Source: Voacanga thouarsii (taxonomy: Eukaryota; Streptophyta; Magnoliopsida; Gentianales; Apocynaceae). Taken from it: a DNA stretch of 64,000 bases. The position numbers were made by a program, and so were the translations under genes. The notes below the pieces were generated by a model. The model was not told where the DNA came from, made no database searches, and worked only from the letters and a program-made list of their open reading frames with translations. The stretch spans positions 434,001-498,000 of the forward strand of contig JANUWF010001281.1 in NCBI GenBank assembly GCA_026120185.1, written 5' to 3'. Of this stretch, positions 48,000 through 58,429 are shown in pieces (the stretch's first letter is position 1; each line of letters begins with the position of its first letter).

Positions 48000-48660
48000 G
48001 AAGGAGAAAAGCCTGTAGTGCAACCCCACGTAGGTTGAACCCAAATATGAGAGATGTGGTAAAAGCTGAAGTGATTAAACATCTTAGATTCCAACATCAT
48101 TTACCCTATCTCTGATAGTATTTAGGTAAGTTCAACACAAGTGGTACCAAAGAAAGGAGGAATGATAGTAATTCCAATGAAAAAAATGTGTTAATCCCAA
48201 TGAGATTAGTAACCGGTTGGAGGGTTTGCATTGATTATAAAAAATTAAATGAGGTAACTAGAAATGACCATTTTCCTCTCCCTTTCATTGATCAAATATT
48301 AGAAAGATTAGTGGGACATGAGTTTTATTGCTTTTTAGATAGTTTTTCCAGTTACTTTCAAATTCCTATAGCCTTGGAAGATCAAGAGAAGACTACTTTT
48401 ATATGCTCTTTTGGTACTTTTGCATATCGTCGTATACCTTTTAATATTTACAATGGTCCAAGAACTTTCCAAAGATGTATGATGGCTATCTTCAATTGAC
48501 TTGTGGGAGATATCATGGAGGTATTTATGGATGATTTTTCTATTTTTGGTGATTCTTTTGACTTATGTTTGGCTAATTTAGAAAAGGTGCTTCAAAGGTG
48601 TGAAGAGACCAACTTCATACTCAATTGGAAAAAAAGTCACTTCATGGTGCAAGAAGGTAT
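48000..48660 (+). pseudogene. pol: gypsy reverse transcriptase (degenerate)
   Basis: The 48188-48499 frame gives GWRVCIDYKKLNEVTRNDHF and DQILERLVGHEFYCFLD, with the catalytic aspartate in the CFLDSFSSYFQ block, then TFAYRRIPFNIYNGPRTFQR. After a stop at 48497 the catalytic FMDDFSIFGDSFD block is at 48528. The Tyr-X-Asp-Asp box reads Phe-Met-Asp-Asp, which is normal for Athila. Stops and small indels make it dead. Confidence 0.93.
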
Positions 48661-49440
48661 TATATTGGGATAGAAGATTTCAAGGAAAGGTATCAAGGTT
48701 GATAGAGCGAAAATTGAGGCAATTGAGAAAGTTTCCTCCTTCCACTTTTGTGAAGGCTATTAGAAGTTTTCTTGGTCATGTAGGTTTTTATAGGAGGTTC
48801 ATCTTGGATTTTTCAAAAATTTCTAAACCTCCTACTTCCTTACTTGAAAAAGAGGTTATTTTTTATTTTGATAATAAATATCTCAATGACTTCAACACAC
48901 TTAAAAAGAAATTGATCAGTTCTCCTATTTTAATTGCACCAGATTGTCTCATCCTTTTAAATTAATATGTGATGCAAGTGATTATGCAATGGGTGCGGTG
49001 CTTGGACAAAGGAGGAATAAAAATTTTCAACCAATCTACTATGCAAGTAAAACTCTTAAGGAGGTACAAGAAAACTACACCACAACGGAGAAATAATTGC
49101 TTGCAATAATGTTTGTTTTTAATAAATTCCGTTCTTATCTTGTTCTATCCAAAGTCATTGTGTATACGAACTATTTCGCCCTTAAATACCTACTAACCAA
49201 GCATGATTCCAAACCAAGATTGATAAGATGTGTTTTATTGTTGTAGGAATTCGACTTGGAGACTAGGGATAAAAGGGAGTAGAAAATTTAGCTGCGGATC
49301 ACTTATCTTAGAAAATCCCAATTTAGAACCATTGGCTGAAGGGGATATCTATACACATTGTCGGATGAATAACTTCTACTTATTGATGGTGATATTTCTC
49401 AAACACCTTGGTATGCGGATTTTGCTAATTACTTAGTTAC
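48661..49440 (+). pseudogene. pol: gypsy RNase H (degenerate)
   Basis: The connection part gives FVKAIRSFLGHVGFYRRFIL and FSKISKPPTSLLEK (48750-48850). RNase H proper follows with LICDASDYAMGAVLGQRR (48967) and FQPIYYASKTLKEVQENYTT (49028), then a stop at 49096. The tail, EFDLETRDKRE-like, is frame-shifted. Confidence 0.88.
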
Positions 49441-50674
49441 ATGAATTGTTCCAGAGGATTTCATGGCACAACAAAAGAAGAAATTCCTCTCCGAAGTAAA
49501 GCATTACTTTTGGGAAGATCCTTACTTGTTCATGTGTTGCGCGATCAAATCATTCAGAGATGTGTAGATTCAGCGAAAAGTGCAAACATTTTGAAACATT
49601 GTCATGAAGAACCCGTGAGGCCACTACCAAGCTAACAACACTGCAAGAAAGGTGCTTGGTTTAGATTTTATTGGCCAACACTCTTTAAGGACTCTCACAG
49701 GTTTGTTCAAAATTGTGATAGGTAACAACGTATAGGTAATATTTCTAAATCTAATAAGATGACATTCAAAATTTTTCAAGCTTATAAAATTTTTAATTGT
49801 TAGGGATTGATTTCATGGGCTCTTATCCTAATTCTTTGGGTAACAAATACGTCTTGGTTGTAGTTAAGCATGTGTCTAAGTGGGTTAAGGTGCAAGCCTT
49901 GCCTACTACTAAAATGCTCGGGTTGTAGTCAAATTTCTTAAAAAACTTTTCACTCGTTTTAGTGTACCTAAGGTACTCAGAAGTGATAGGGGAACGTACT
50001 TTTGTAATACCCAATTGGACAAAGTTCTCAAACATTTAGGTGTTACTTATAAGTTTGCTACATCCTATCTCCCCCAAACAAGTGGTCAATAGAGAGTTAA
50101 AAAGAATTTTGAAAAAGTGGTTAATCATACGCGAAAGACTTGGAGTTTGAAGGTAGACGATACTTTTTGAGCTTATAGGATGGCTTTGGAAACTCTTATC
50201 AGTACAACCCCCTATAGATTATTGTATGGGAAGTATTGTCATTTACCTGTGGAGATTGAACACAAAGCTTATTAGGCTCTCAAACTTGTTAACTTTGATA
50301 TTGAGATTGCTACAAAATCCAGGTTACTTCACTTAAATGCATTAGATGAATTGCGCATGACTACATATGATAATTCTTTACTCTACAAAGAGCGGGTGAA
50401 ACGGTGGCGTGGTAAGCATATTGCTCAACACCAGGAGTTTAAATAATGTGATCAAGTGTTGTTGTTTAATTCTCACATGCGCATCTTTCTGGCTAAGTTG
50501 AAATTAAGATGGTCGGGGCTGTATTTGGTGACTAAGGGTTTTTCATTTAGTACTCTTGAAGTTTCTCACCCAGATAATGATACTTTCAAAGTTAATGGAA
50601 ATAAGGTGAAACATTATTTTGGTGAGACTTTCGACACTTTAGATCATGTGAATATTATTCTCTATGATTCATAA
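49441..50674 (+). pseudogene. pol: gypsy integrase (degenerate)
   Basis: The zinc-finger part is near 49500-49720 ([37 protein letters not shown]). The core starts GIDFMGSYPNSLGNKYVLVV (49802) and includes VSKWVKVQALPTTK and later SDRGTYF-like sequence (49983) in a shifted frame. The C-terminal part 50456-50674 gives LKLRWSGLYLVTKGF and DTFKVNGNKVKHYFGETFDT, a marker of Athila integrases. Frames change repeatedly. Confidence 0.9.
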
Positions 50675-50779
50675 CTTTTCTTAGGATTTCTTTTTAGTTA
50701 ATTTTTACTTGTCTTTTCTTTTTTTTTTTTTTTTGATGTTTTTTCTTTTTCTAGATTTATGTTTCACTACTAGAAAAAT

Positions 50780-51765
50780 GCAATATACCAACTAACTATT
50801 ACCAACTGACCGCTGCGGTCGGTAATTACCAATTGATTACCAACCGATTACCAACAGAAATGAAAATTGGGAAATTTTAAAACTTTTCCAACCAATTACC
50901 AACAAACATAATCGGTTGATAAATAGTTGGTTGGTAATCAGTTGGTAATCGATTGGGAATTTGGTGGGAATATATTTACCAATCGATTACCAACTAATAA
51001 CAGTCGGTTGGTAATATTATCAGTTGGTAATCGGTTGGTAATTTAATGGAAAAAATTTTACCAACTGATTACCAACCAAAATATATTGGTTGGTAATGTA
51101 TTCAGTTGGTAATTAGTTGATAACTTGGCGGGAAAATATTTATCAACTGATTACCAACCGATAACAATCGGTTGGTAATATATTCAATTGGTAATCAGTT
51201 GATATTTTAATTTAAAAATTTTACCGACCGATTACTAACTGAAATGTATCGATTGGTAATAATTTAGTTAGTAATCGGTTGGTATTTTAATTTAAAAATT
51301 TTACTGACCGATTACTAACTGAAATATATTGACTGGTAATATATTTAGTTGGTAATCGATTGGTATTTTAATTTTAAAATTTTACCAACCGATTATTAAC
51401 TGAAATGTATCGGTTGGTAATATATTCAATTGGTAATCGGTTAGTATTTTGGTTAGTAATTTAATTTAAAAATTTTATAGATCGATTACTAACCAAAATA
51501 TATCAGTTGGTAATATATTCAGTTGGTAATCGGTTAGAATTTTGATTTAAAAATTTTACCGACTGACTACTAACCGAAATGTTTCGGTTGGTAAACCTAA
51601 TCAGTTGGTAATCGGTTAAAATTTTGGTTGGTATTTTAATTTAAATTTTTTTATAAAAAAATGAAATATGCCACGTAACAACACATGGCGGCCACACTAG
51701 AAAATCCTTCACTTTCCTACTGGTAAACCTAATCAGTTGGTAATCGGTTGATATTTTGATTGGTA
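50780..51765. repeat. Left subterminal repeat array of the CACTA element
   Basis: Tens of copies of ATTACCAACCGATTACCAAC-type motif and its complement (TTGGTAATCGGTTGGTAAT) alternate in both orientations with a rough period of 90-110 bases (51000-51600). In CACTA elements such repeats bind the element's DNA-binding protein and define transposition competence. Units vary by single bases. Confidence 0.95.
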
Positions 51766-51860
51766 TTTTAATTTAAATTTTTTAAAAAAAAATGAAATAT
51801 GCCACATGACAACACGTGGCGGCCACATGGCACCACACTGGAAAATCCTTCCCTTTCCTG
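51655..51860. repeat. Direct repeat of about 125 bases within the left CACTA end
   Basis: The block AAACCTAATCAGTTGGTAAT ... ATGAAATATGCCAC ... GGAAAATCCTTC is present twice, at about 51594-51720 and 51724-51860, the second with small changes (ACACATGGCGGCC versus ACACGTGGCGGCC). Confidence 0.8.
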
Positions 51861-51863
51861 CGC

Positions 51864-51928
51864 GCGACAAAGAGTCGAACCTGCGTCTCCATTGTGGAGG
51901 CGCAGTGTTCCAACCACTATGCTACGTT
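51864..51928 (-). other. tRNA-like sequence with A and B boxes
   Basis: The minus strand has TAGCATAGTGG (51924-51914), a perfect A box, and GGTTCGACTC (51881-51872), a near-perfect B box. A stem-like CGCCTCCACAATGGAGACGC lies between. The total length of about 65-70 fits a tRNA body. It may be a tRNA pseudogene or a SINE head. The acceptor stem was not identified. Confidence 0.55.
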
Positions 51929-51929
51929 A

Positions 51930-52510
51930 TTGTTTGTGCAAATTGGAAGCACATATTATATTTATTTACTTCTTACAAAATATTACAATTATATGAAATA
52001 CACTTTTAAAAATTGATAAATGTTTAAATTTATATCATATACAACAAATATTATAAAAATAACAAGTTTTAAGTATAAAAAGTAAAAATACTTAGTAAAG
52101 TTACTATTTGTATCCCATACTTTTAATTACTATATCACATTTTGTATTTCTGTATACATGCACATATATAAATTATAATTATTATATATAATTTTTTTTG
52201 AAGGACATGATCTCGGATTTGGACTATTTTGTTCTGCAAATCACTAGGTAAACATGAATAGAAGTAATTAATTACCCTTATCTTGCAAATATCACCAAAA
52301 AAAAAAAAGAAATACAGAAAAGAGTATGTTACACAAAGTAGAGATAAAAATAAATGGCTAAATTTTTGTTGTGTATTCCGTGGCAAATCTACGGAATCAC
52401 AAAATTGCCACTAATTTCGTAACAATTTCGTGGCAGATATGATATATATTTTTTCTTTTTTTGACAACAAAAGCCATTGGAAATATCAGTGTAATTAACT
52501 AAAAATTTCA
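51930..52510. other. AT-rich interior of the CACTA element, no gene seen
   Basis: No ORF or motif is seen except poly-A at 52299-52310. The block 52340-52460 has the TTTTTGTTGTGTATTCCGTGG-type sequence and TTTCGTGGCA repeated (52372, 52427), perhaps a small nested repeat. Confidence 0.4.
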
Positions 52511-52516
52511 TTAATT

Positions 52517-52532
52517 ATGTGTGTGTGAGTGA

Positions 52533-52564
<32 letters not shown>

Positions 52565-52706
52565 GAATAAATATATATATATATATATATATGAATATAT
52601 GGATATATATTTATATATGTATATGAATATGTGTGTATGTGCGTGTGTGTGTGTGTGTATGAGTGTATGTATATGTACTTCAATATGTATGGTGTGTGTG
52701 TGTCTC

Positions 52707-52774
<68 letters not shown>

Positions 52775-52849
52775 TGTTCATGTATATTTATGATTATGAT
52801 TATATATATAAATGAGTGTGTATATATGTATATGTGCATATGTTTGTTC

Positions 52850-52882
<33 letters not shown>

Positions 52883-52885
52883 AAT
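52517..52885. repeat. (TG)n/(TA)n compound microsatellite
   Basis: Alternating blocks of TGTG and TATA cover nearly 370 bases. Frames across it are artefacts. TATATATATAAATTTC at 52870-52886 ends it and could act as a TATA box for the downstream region. Confidence 0.95.
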
Positions 52886-52949
52886 TTCATTGCTTCCACT
52901 ATTTTAAATTTAACTTTTTATTTGCATAATTTCTTTCACTCTCCCTCTT

Positions 52950-53400
52950 CTTCTCCAACCCGCAGCCACCTACAGCCTTCCTCCTACCCGCAGCCACCCA
53001 CCCGCCGGCCTCCCCGTGAGCCCCCCGCCCGTCTCCGCCCCCTCGTCCCGATCTCCTCACCCGGCGCCCCCACCCCGTGACCCCTTCTCCCTGTCCCCCT
53101 CCCGCCTCAACCCCTCCCCCTTCTGCCGATCCCCACCACCCCCTTTCCCCTAGCTCGTGCCCCGTCCCGCCTCACCCCCCTCCCCCCGTGACCCCTTCTC
53201 CCCTGTCCCCCACCCCGCGACCCCCTCCTGCCTCACCCAACTCCCGCCGCACCCCCGCCCGCCACCCCCGCAACCCCATCTCCCTTCCCCCCCTCCCGCT
53301 CCCCCTCCCATCTCACCCCCCTCCCCCCGCGACCATTTTTCCCTGTCCCCCACCCCACGACCCCCTCCCGCCTCACCCCCCTCCCGCCGCACATGCTCTG
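52950..53400. repeat. C-rich minisatellite or GC island inside the CACTA element
   Basis: About 450 bases of very C-rich sequence with CpG sit in otherwise AT-rich DNA. Units like TCACCCCCCTCCCCCCGTGA, CCCCTTCTCCCCTGTCCCCC and ACCCCGCGACCCCCTCC repeat at least three times with an uneven period (for example near 53085, 53175, 53315). All frames across it are proline-, arginine- or glycine-rich, as composition dictates, so no protein is proposed. Position, after a TATA-like block and before the first captured exon, makes a captured 5' UTR or promoter region plausible. Confidence 0.8.
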
Positions 53401-53415
53401 GCAGCAGCTGCTTCT

Positions 53416-53671
53416 ATGGAGTCGTTGGAATGGTAAGCTTTCACAGAAAATATTTTTGTCTCAATTCTGTAATTATGGGTGTTGATTGATCCATTTAGCC
53501 TTCTGCTTTGGTTCCTATCACAATGTACTATTATCTAATTTTTTTATTTTTATTTTGCAATTATGCAGGAACATGACCAATGTTGCTGCACAATGTTATA
53601 AGGCAATATTAGCTATGACCAGTGGTCTGTCTGCTCCTTTTAATAATTTAGCAATAATATACAAACAATAG
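53416..53671 (+). pseudogene. SEC: Captured fragment of SECRET AGENT-like O-GlcNAc transferase
   Basis: Two exons, 53416-53432 and 53569-53671, join across a GT...AG intron. The junction rebuilds a split tryptophan codon (TG plus G), giving ESLEWNMTNVAAQCYKAIL and then SGLSAPFNNLAIIYKQ. This matches the tetratricopeptide part of plant O-GlcNAc transferase SEC, where NNLAIIYKQQGNY is conserved. A stop TAG takes the place of the next Gln codon CAG, exactly at the exon end before GTAAAC. Only about 38 residues of a protein of nearly 1000 remain. The name rests on memory of the family; I am fairly sure. Confidence 0.75.
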
Positions 53672-54240
53672 GTAAACGTTCATTGGAATGACAAGTTTTA
53701 TTTGTTATTGCTGTAGCTATTTATGGTTTAACTTGGAGTATGGGAAGATTAGGATTGGCTTGAAATGTAAATGCAATTTTAGTCTCGTTATTCCCTATCC
53801 ATGTTTGGGCAACAAAAAAGATTTGGCTAAGCTGATTGGCCAAACACAGCTATGTACCTAACATGTTCTATGTACTATGTGGTTTATTTTTGTAATGGAT
53901 GTTGGAAATGGGGGTATTATTGATGAATGGTTGATTTAGTTTATCATGCTTTGGTTATATCGTTGGCATATTGCATTCCACTTATTTGTCTTGTACTTTT
54001 CTGTATGGTTATTTCTTCTTCTTGTGTAGTTTATTGGTGCAAATTTTTTAGGTTAACAATTCATTATCCATGCCTCACTAAGCTTTTAAAGAATGAGATC
54101 TATGTAAAATAAATAGTTAGAAATTAAAATTGTTTCCACTTAAGCTGGAGCTCACTTATCTTTCAACTGTAAATTTCTAATTCCTTCTCTAATTGCTCGT
54201 CCCTTTTCTTTCTTTCTTTCTTTTTTTTCCCCTTTCTTTA
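53672..54240. other. Intron-like sequence between captured exons
   Basis: T-rich sequence ends in a long pyrimidine tract (54186-54238), as upstream of an acceptor site. There is no ORF of note. Confidence 0.5.
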
Positions 54241-54243
54241 AAG

Positions 54244-54309
54244 GGCTCAAGAAGTTGGTGGAAGGTGATGATGAGCATGAGAATGTACGCAATCAGTACA
54301 CAGGAAAGG
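54244..54309 (+). pseudogene. Unidentified captured exon, acidic
   Basis: After a polypyrimidine run and AAAG, the open frame reads GLKKLVEGDDEHENVRNQYT then GK before a GTCTCTGC donor-like site. The composition (acidic, charged, different from the surrounding AT-rich intron-like DNA) suggests a real exon. I do not recognise the gene. The frame is not known to join with either neighbour. Confidence 0.35.
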
Positions 54310-56150
54310 TCTCTGCAATGGGGTTTTCTTTCTTAAACTCCTTATAGCTAATGTCTAGTGATGCACATTTGACCTAAGGATTCATGGCTCATCTTAGATA
54401 GAAATTAACAAAAAAAAAAAAAAAAAAGCTTTACTTTATGAAGACAATACGTATTAAATTTTACATCTTATGGTAAAGTACCAAATATGGTGATATATCT
54501 AACCCACTGACCCCACTCAAATTCACAAGCAAATCTTCTGAAAAGCTTATATAAATTTGTGCTTTATCTTAATGATTATGCCTCAAAACAATGTCTAATC
54601 TGACTGCTGTTTCATGAACTAAAGTAAATGGATTATAAAACACAGCATCTACTAAAAGCACCATTTGATAGGGCTTTCAGAAGATTTGCACCATTTGATA
54701 GAAATAGAGTGAGCCTTAACTTGTAAAATATTAGTAGAAGAAAGAGACTAAGCATGTAGAATTTGTGTGGTGAAGGCAAGTTTGAGCAGTTATGAACTCA
54801 GTCTTGGTTCATTAGACATCCTTTAATGATGAGAAACTATAGAGAAGAATTTTAGGCTATGCAGAAGGAAACCAGTTCTCAAGGGTGATAATGAATAGAA
54901 AAGAGTTGCAAAAAATGCTAAAGACCGACTCTTATCTCCATTGTGATTTTAAGAATTCTCATTTTTCTTGACATTTGTGGACATTTTTGGCAAATTAGCC
55001 TTAATTATCTTTTGAATAAACATAGTTCAGTGAGCATAGCATAGTGTAGTAGTTGTCCATTTGAGATGCTTTCTTATGCACAACACTAACTGATGTTAGT
55101 GAAGCTTTAAAATGGAGGATTGATTAAATGAAGCACATCATCTGATAAAACTGAAACTAAAAGTAAAACTTAGAAAAGGCAAGAAAATAGATGAAAGAGG
55201 GGATGAGCCTCTTATGATCCATTTTTCTTAATTTGAAGTATAGGTTTTCAAAAGATGTGCTTGATTTTGATTCAATAAATCTGCATCAGTTGACCCTTTA
55301 CTTCTTTGGAGTTTCTGGTGGGTCAGAGTTGGGAAAATTTCCTCAAAATATTTAAAGATGGCCTCTATAATTTATACCAAAATAAGATTTTGTTTATTTA
55401 TTTAACTTTTACTGCATGGAACTTGCTATTGCAGCAATATCGATGATATCTGTGTGGAGTCTGCAAAACACATACTCAACTTTCTTTAGGCATTATTTTA
55501 TGCTATTTTTGCCTCTTTTCATAGTTCCATTTCAAATTTTAATCTTCTTAAGATTGGAGCTTCAAATATTTATTTTTAGTCCTTGTCAAATTTTCAATTA
55601 TCATCAGCATTGGATTTTTGTTCCAAACTTGCATAGGACTGATAACTCTGGTTGATAATTGTTGTTCAACACATGATGTTAGAATTACAATTAATTTGGG
55701 TTCTTTGGGTGGCTTCAAGGGGATAAATTAATGGCTCTTGAAGTTTACCTGGTAGAATATTTGAGAACAGAGGTCTTCTACTTCATTGAAGCTCACATTC
55801 ATGCAAATGCATGTACGCATCCACATAGATAGTTATTTACATGTTGCATTGTATGCTTGTCTGCCAATTGAATGTTTCCTATCAAGGGTATATTTCTTAC
55901 ACCCTGTATAGTTTTATATCTAAGAAACTGTCTTACACTTACTTGTGGTGATTTATAAGACACAAGAAGCCACATACACCTATTTCTTTGGTTTCTACTA
56001 ACCTTGATAATATTTTTATGTGCTTGGTTATGGTTGAGAATTTGCTTTTAGCTGCATCATTAACTAGTTTCTTGCCTAATATTTTATTGGAATTAGTAAG
56101 TCCAGATTTCTATTGCTTTATGTTCTTAAATCACTCCTATATGTTTGCAG
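54310..56150. other. Intron-like or unassigned interior
   Basis: AT-rich sequence with plant-intron composition; an open frame at 55416-55655 is hydrophobic by composition and has no motif. The last bases (56131-56150) form a T-rich acceptor ending TTTGCAG. Confidence 0.4.
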
Positions 56151-57193
56151 TCCGAGAGCATCTAGAACTACCCTTTTTGATGATGTTGAAGGAGGTGGTC
56201 TTGGGGCCTCTAACTCTCGATATATCGGTGATACTGATGAGCGGGACAATGACCGAGCCATTGACGCCTTACATGAAAGAGTGAACTTCTTGAAAAGAGT
56301 AAAGTTCATTGACCAGGATTTACTGTGCAGTGTCTTGTTTGCCAGTTGCTTTTTGGCAGAGTTATCATAGCCTATGCTTCATCTTAAAGTAGGAGTGTGT
56401 TTTCTATTGCGACAATGACTCTTTACTACTGGAATCAGTTTTAGCAATCTGATGTGCAGAATTAGAAGATAAATTTTTGCCATTTATTATCCTTGGTAAA
56501 TATTGTATCTTGTGCTTGAGTTGTGCAATTCTGCAATATTTTTTAAAAGGTTCTAAGCTTCTTTTTATGATTAGAATAGGAAGTCATCTGCTAGTCCTTG
56601 TCTTACATCTACTTTATGGCTTTCCCTCTAATTATTCTTCAGTATAGTATAAAGATGTAAATTCAAGTTGTATTATGCTTACTTTTTCGTACATTGAACT
56701 GCATAAGAATGCAAAAACCAGCTGGTGCTGATGTAATCAAGAAGAACAAATTGCAATAATGGCCTCATACTGTTATCTAGTTCTTGCATTTGATCTTTGG
56801 TGCTTGGGAGTTTTGATTATATTTCATGTTTAACAATTGTTTCAATCTGATGCTTATATTTACTAGTCTAAGTTTTGACAGCTTACTAGTGATGTACATG
56901 AAGAAGTGCAGAATCATAATAGTATATTAGATAGAATGGTTAGCAAACTACAGCAGTGATTCCTTGCTTTACAAAATAACTATTGGTTTAGTAATGCCAT
57001 TTTTTGCTTTTATTCATCATCAGGGAAATGACATGGATTCATCAAGAGGGATCTTGTCAGGAACCTTAGATCGGTTCAAGATGGTAATTACATCAATCTG
57101 CTTGTTGACAGTTTGTGTCATTACGTGTTTTTTCAATTAACAATTGCGAGTTTGATGAATGATTTACTGTTTTAGATGTTTGAGAAGCAATGA
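56151..57193 (+). pseudogene. Captured BET1-like SNARE gene fragment, membrane anchor missing
   Basis: BET1-like SNAREs act in ER-Golgi vesicle fusion. Four exons join in frame: 56151-56298, 56882-56938, 57024-57083 and 57176-57193, each with GT and AG borders. The product has RASRTTLFDDVEGGGLGAS, DERDNDRAIDALHERVNFLK, LTSDVHEEVQNHNSILDRM and GNDMDSSRGILSGTLDRFK, which is the plant BET11/BET12 (BS14-type) N-region and Qc-SNARE motif. It then ends MFEKQ and a stop. The normal protein continues into a C-terminal transmembrane anchor, absent here. The first exon with the start Met is also missing. Identification is from family memory. Confidence 0.85.
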
Positions 57194-57740
57194 AATTAGA
57201 AAATGTGCAAACTTAGTTCGAAGCATTTCAGAGAGAATTCACACTTAGTGGTTAATGGCTGCTGAATTTCATTGATATATTAGTTTCTAAAAGATTTTAT
57301 CTTTTTTCTGTTCTGTGGTGGATTATGAAAAACTCTCCAAGGCTAATAGCAATTGCAGTTTGCTAACAAAATTAAACGGGTTGTACATGTGTATTTGGTT
57401 CCTTTAATCTGCATCTCACATTTGTCATGATAACGTTTGTCTAATACAGCCAAGAATTTCTTGTTCCTAAATCAGTTTGTATAAGGATTTCCCCCTCTTC
57501 TGCATATCATTCAGGATTGTTGATACTTGATTAGAAGAAAAGATTACTGCTACTCACTAATATGTCAACATTAAAATGTGTGAAATTACGACTTCGACTA
57601 ACATCCCTCATTCTACAGATATGAAATGGAATAGAAATGAGTTAAGGAATTTAATAATTCCTTTACTATATGGTTAGCTATATTATTTTAGTCGGATACC
57701 CACTGCATTTTTTTTTCTCTTTTTTTAACTTATATGAATG
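57194..57740. other. Interior of the CACTA element, no gene seen
   Basis: AT-rich sequence with no frame or motif. It probably includes captured intron or 3' flank of the SNARE gene. Confidence 0.4.
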
Positions 57741-57825
57741 GATCCCCGTGAGTGATGGGTTATCATTCCTCGTGAGTGATGGGTGATCATTCCCCATGGG
57801 TAATGGGTGATTACCCCTATTGAAT
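57741..57825. repeat. Short tandem repeat, about 27-base units
   Basis: Three imperfect units of CATTCCTCGTGAGTGATGGG type, each ending in TGATCATTCC or similar. Confidence 0.7.
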
Positions 57826-57959
57826 AATTGTTATGACCGTTAATGTTTTTTTTTTTAATTTTGTTCATTTTGTGGTGGCTTTGTGCTTAGAAGCGTCCAG
57901 TATATAGGAGAAACTCTGTCGATTTTTTTTTTTTTTTTGGTCATCTTGATACTCCAAAT

Positions 57960-58115
57960 AAGTTGACACATAGATTCAAGAAATGTTGAAGACAAAAGGC
58001 TGACACATAGATTCAAGAAGTGTTGAAGACAAATGAGCGGTTTACAGCGGAGGTTTCTTTGCTAACACAGAAGGTTAAGGACCTACGTGGATCAAATCAA
58101 CCAGAAAATTAATAT
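57960..58115 (+). pseudogene. Possible transposase C-terminal scrap with 33-base duplication
   Basis: TGACACATAGATTCAAGAA with GTTGAAGACAAA occurs twice (57964 and 58000). The following frame reads LKTNERFTAEVSLLTQKVKD and then LRGSNQPEN with a stop at 58111. A short coiled-coil near the end of the element would fit an En/Spm-type transposase C-terminus. Evidence is weak. Confidence 0.3.
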
Positions 58116-58429
58116 TCTTTCACTGTGTTTTTTAATTGTATTAATATTCCTTCACTGTTGTTAACCCATGGACCTGCAGTTCATCTCATTTTCATATTAT
58201 GATAATCTTTTATGTTTAATTAAAGATGGTGTTTGGTTAGGATTTGTGGTATTTTGTGAGGGAATTGTATTTGCTTTGAATTTGTGGAAGGATGATGTTT
58301 ATGTTTGTGGAAGGATGATGTTTGTGTTGGATTTGATGATGTTTATATTGGGTTTGTGGATGTGTTTTGGCTTTATTATTTTATGAATTTGTAAAATGCA
58401 GGTGCTTGGTTATATGTTCAGATGAACCA

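Noticed and set aside
52495..53080. Long open frames of about 118-149 codons over the TG/TA repeat
   Set aside because: The residues are only those dictated by dinucleotide repeats (Tyr, Ile, His, Cys, Val); no domain or codon signal.
53077..53489. Proline-rich proteins of 110-119 residues on the plus strand and a glycine-rich one on the minus strand
   Set aside because: All three frames and both strands are open because the DNA is a C-rich minisatellite; no signal peptide or extensin-type repeat is seen.
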